From positions 1 to 33,458 of the IMG/VR virus record IMGVR_UViG_3300042452_000250: DNA of 33,458 nucleotides. The stretch is one strand, 5' to 3'. Position 1 is the stretch's first letter. Each line of letters opens with the position of its first letter. The position numbers and the translations under genes were made by a program. The notes below the pieces were generated by a model, which was not told where the DNA came from, searched no databases, and worked only from the letters and a program-made list of their open reading frames with translations. This DNA is from a virus. Shown here piece by piece: positions 32,430 through 33,458 of the stretch.

Positions 32430-32757
32430 TTAACTCCACACTATCAGTAAGTTCTTTTAATCTATCAAAGAAATCTTCATCCAATGGAATCAGTTTCTCT
32501 TCACCCCGATCAATTCTGTCACACATTTCCATCAGGTATTCTAGAAACTCTTTTGGATATGTTTCATCCATATTGATGCTACACCAGAACCACTGATAAC
32601 ATTCTTCATACGGATCATCACTACTCAGTAGAGCATAATCAGCGTAGTTACCACTGATGAGATCTCTCCACATCTTAAAGTTATTCCAGATTTCTCTCCA
32701 ACCAGTCTGGAAACAATGACCAAAGTAATATTCAAACCAGTTCAGTTTAGTCTTCAT
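32410..32757 (-). CDS. Conserved hypothetical protein (115 aa)
   Basis: MKTKLNWFEYYFGHCFQTGW, then DDPYEECYQWFWCSINMDET, YPKEFLEYLMEMCDRIDRGE and DFFDRLKELTDSVEL. The WPKEFLEYLxxMCDxID and IPLxEDxFDRxKEL blocks are familiar from T4-like cyanophages. Aromatic-rich; unknown function. Confidence 0.8.
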   Translation of the reverse strand: MKTKLNWFEYYFGHCFQTGWREIWNNFKMWRDLISGNYADYALLSSDDPYEECYQWFWCSINMDETYPKEFLEYLMEMCDRIDRGEEKLIPLDEDFFDRLKELTDSVELNDEDFT

Positions 32758-33031
32758 CTAGTTCCTCCAAATGATCCCAGTTCCAAGTGCGAGAGATAAA
32801 ATCAATATCAAATCCAAACTTATATGCCCAAAATAGAATACTCAAAACATCACCAGATCCAGACTTGATTTGTAGATAAGGCCAGGATGGATAATCATTC
32901 CAACTTACAGATGCTTGAAGCAAACTCCAACGCTTGATATTGAAAATCTGAACATACCATTCTTGACCAAAATCTTCACGATGATTGTACTTAATTAAAA
33001 ATTTACGTTTATTAAATTTAACTAAGTTCAT
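32747..33031 (-). CDS. Paralogous protein family member (94 aa)
   Basis: MNLVKFNKRKFLIKYNHRED, then FGQEWYVQIFNIKRWSLLQA, SVSWNDYPSWPYLQIKSGSG, WAYKFGFDIDFISRTWNWDH. Aligns with 31070-31372 in the EDFGxEWYxQ, V-W-DYP and F-FDIDF blocks. ATGA-type overlap with 33028-33222. Confidence 0.8.
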   Translation of the reverse strand: MNLVKFNKRKFLIKYNHREDFGQEWYVQIFNIKRWSLLQASVSWNDYPSWPYLQIKSGSGDVLSILFWAYKFGFDIDFISRTWNWDHLEELDED

Positions 33032-33222
33032 TGTGCAAGTTCCTCTGCAAGTTGTAGCAGATCAATCTTATCCAAGACTATCATATCGTTTTGAGCATTA
33101 TAATATTTCACTGCTTCCGCTGCAAGAGAAAGGATTGCAGCAACCAATTTTTCCTCAGTATCAGCACCTTCGTTTCTACGCTGCCATACCGCATTCATAA
33201 ACTCTTGCGCTCTATCAGACAT
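33028..33222 (-). CDS. Small paralogous protein C (64 aa)
   Basis: MSDRAQEFMNAVWQRRNEGA, then EEKLVAAILSLAAEAVKYYN and IVLDKIDLLQLAEELAQ. It shares with 28654-28851 and 28848-29060 the helix / AAIxxLAxxxxYY / VxDxxxLLxLAxxL layout. ATG 33222 overlaps the previous stop. Confidence 0.75.
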   Translation of the reverse strand: MSDRAQEFMNAVWQRRNEGADTEEKLVAAILSLAAEAVKYYNAQNDMIVLDKIDLLQLAEELAQ

Positions 33223-33400
33223 CTTTAAACTCATCCTCAAAGTCAAACCATTCGTATATAGAATTCATAGCACCCTCAACCACACAATCAACAACAGCAT
33301 CTTCGTGTGGATTCTCTACGTGTTTATGAGCACGATTATACCCATAACGGACACCTTCTTCCAGTGCCATTTCTAATACTTTACGAAAGTTGGGTTTCAT
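33215..33400 (-). CDS. Conserved small protein (61 aa)
   Basis: MKPNFRKVLEMALEEGVRYG then YNRAHKHVENPHEDAVVDCV and EGAMNSIYEWFDFEDEF. The MKPNFRKVLEMAxEEGVRYGYxRAxKHVENP start is recognisable from cyanophages. All-helical. Confidence 0.85.
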   Translation of the reverse strand: MKPNFRKVLEMALEEGVRYGYNRAHKHVENPHEDAVVDCVVEGAMNSIYEWFDFEDEFKDV

Positions 33401-33401
33401 A

Positions 33402-33458
33402 TCAGTAAGGAAGAGATTTCAAACCATTCAGAACTTCCTGAAAGCGTTCGGCACGACT
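33402..33458 (-). CDS. Hypothetical protein, C-terminal end (cut by window edge)
   Basis: The frame SRAERFQEVLNGLKSLPY ends at TGA 33404-33402 and continues beyond the window. It lies 1 bp before the ATG of 33215-33400 and appears to be part of the same transcript. Confidence 0.5.
   Translation of the reverse strand, partial: SRAERFQEVLNGLKSLPY

Noticed and set aside
1-33458. tRNA genes, an origin, CRISPR arrays and insertion sequences
   Set aside because: No cloverleaf-like sequence with a TTCnAnTC T-loop, no tandem repeat-spacer array and no transposase gene was recognised on either strand by eye; a tRNAscan-SE run would be decisive for tRNAs.

Overview
The window looks like part of the genome of a T4-like cyanophage (a myovirus infecting Synechococcus-type cyanobacteria). 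The basis is indirect but consistent: a long tiling of very short, overlapping genes, almost all on the minus strand; a CP12-like Calvin-cycle regulator; two 2OG-Fe(II) oxygenases; a cyanobacterial-type methyltransferase fused to a large N-terminal region; an SPFH-like membrane protein; late-promoter octamers AATAAATA; and many small proteins of the kind I associate from memory with cyanophage accessory regions. No capsid, tail, polymerase or tRNA gene is present, so this is an accessory/hypothetical-gene region. I count about 120 minus-strand reading frames, roughly 50 of them shorter than 60 residues, and one plus-strand gene (a GIY-YIG homing endonuclease at 5476-6246). Family names are from memory and were not searched.

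Layout. 1-1400: GC-rich block of tiny genes. 1417-4570: single-gene or two-gene transcription units, including a nucleotidyltransferase-like KxDG protein. 4643-5475: two 50-residue genes with their own classical sigma-70 promoters, a cluster of CTCGWCGAG motifs, and a non-coding divergent region. 5476-6246: homing endonuclease. 6247-9765: two polycistronic runs of small genes. 9792-13809: SprT-like metallopeptidase, SPFH-like protein, lipoprotein, membrane proteins and a prepilin-like protein. 13894-14512: genes near late-type promoters, including CP12. 14597-24755: a run of about 30 tightly overlapping genes with methyltransferase and 2OG oxygenases. 24825-30745 and 30823-33458: further overlapping runs, with several sets of paralogues.

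The main new observation is a promoter architecture. A 24-bp pseudo-palindrome (about TGTGCCASTT-N4-AASTGKCACA) occurs at least 18 times. Each copy lies 28-30 bp upstream of a -10-like hexamer (TATAAT, TATACT, CATACT and variants) that precedes a gene start. No conserved -35 box is visible. The 30-bp spacer often contains the intrinsic terminator of the upstream gene, and stop codons are frequently buried in the 24-mer, so gene end, terminator, regulator site and next promoter are packed into about 80 bp. This differs from the three TTGxxx-17 bp-TAnAAT promoters at 4822-5160 and from the two AATAAATA sites near 14.05 and 14.30 kb. The window therefore appears to show three promoter classes, plausibly early, intermediate and late, with the intermediate class possibly read by a dimeric phage or host regulator. 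Two copies (1231-1254 and 4446-4469) also face a plus-strand -10 at the same distance, each followed by a similar conserved block of about 50 nt.
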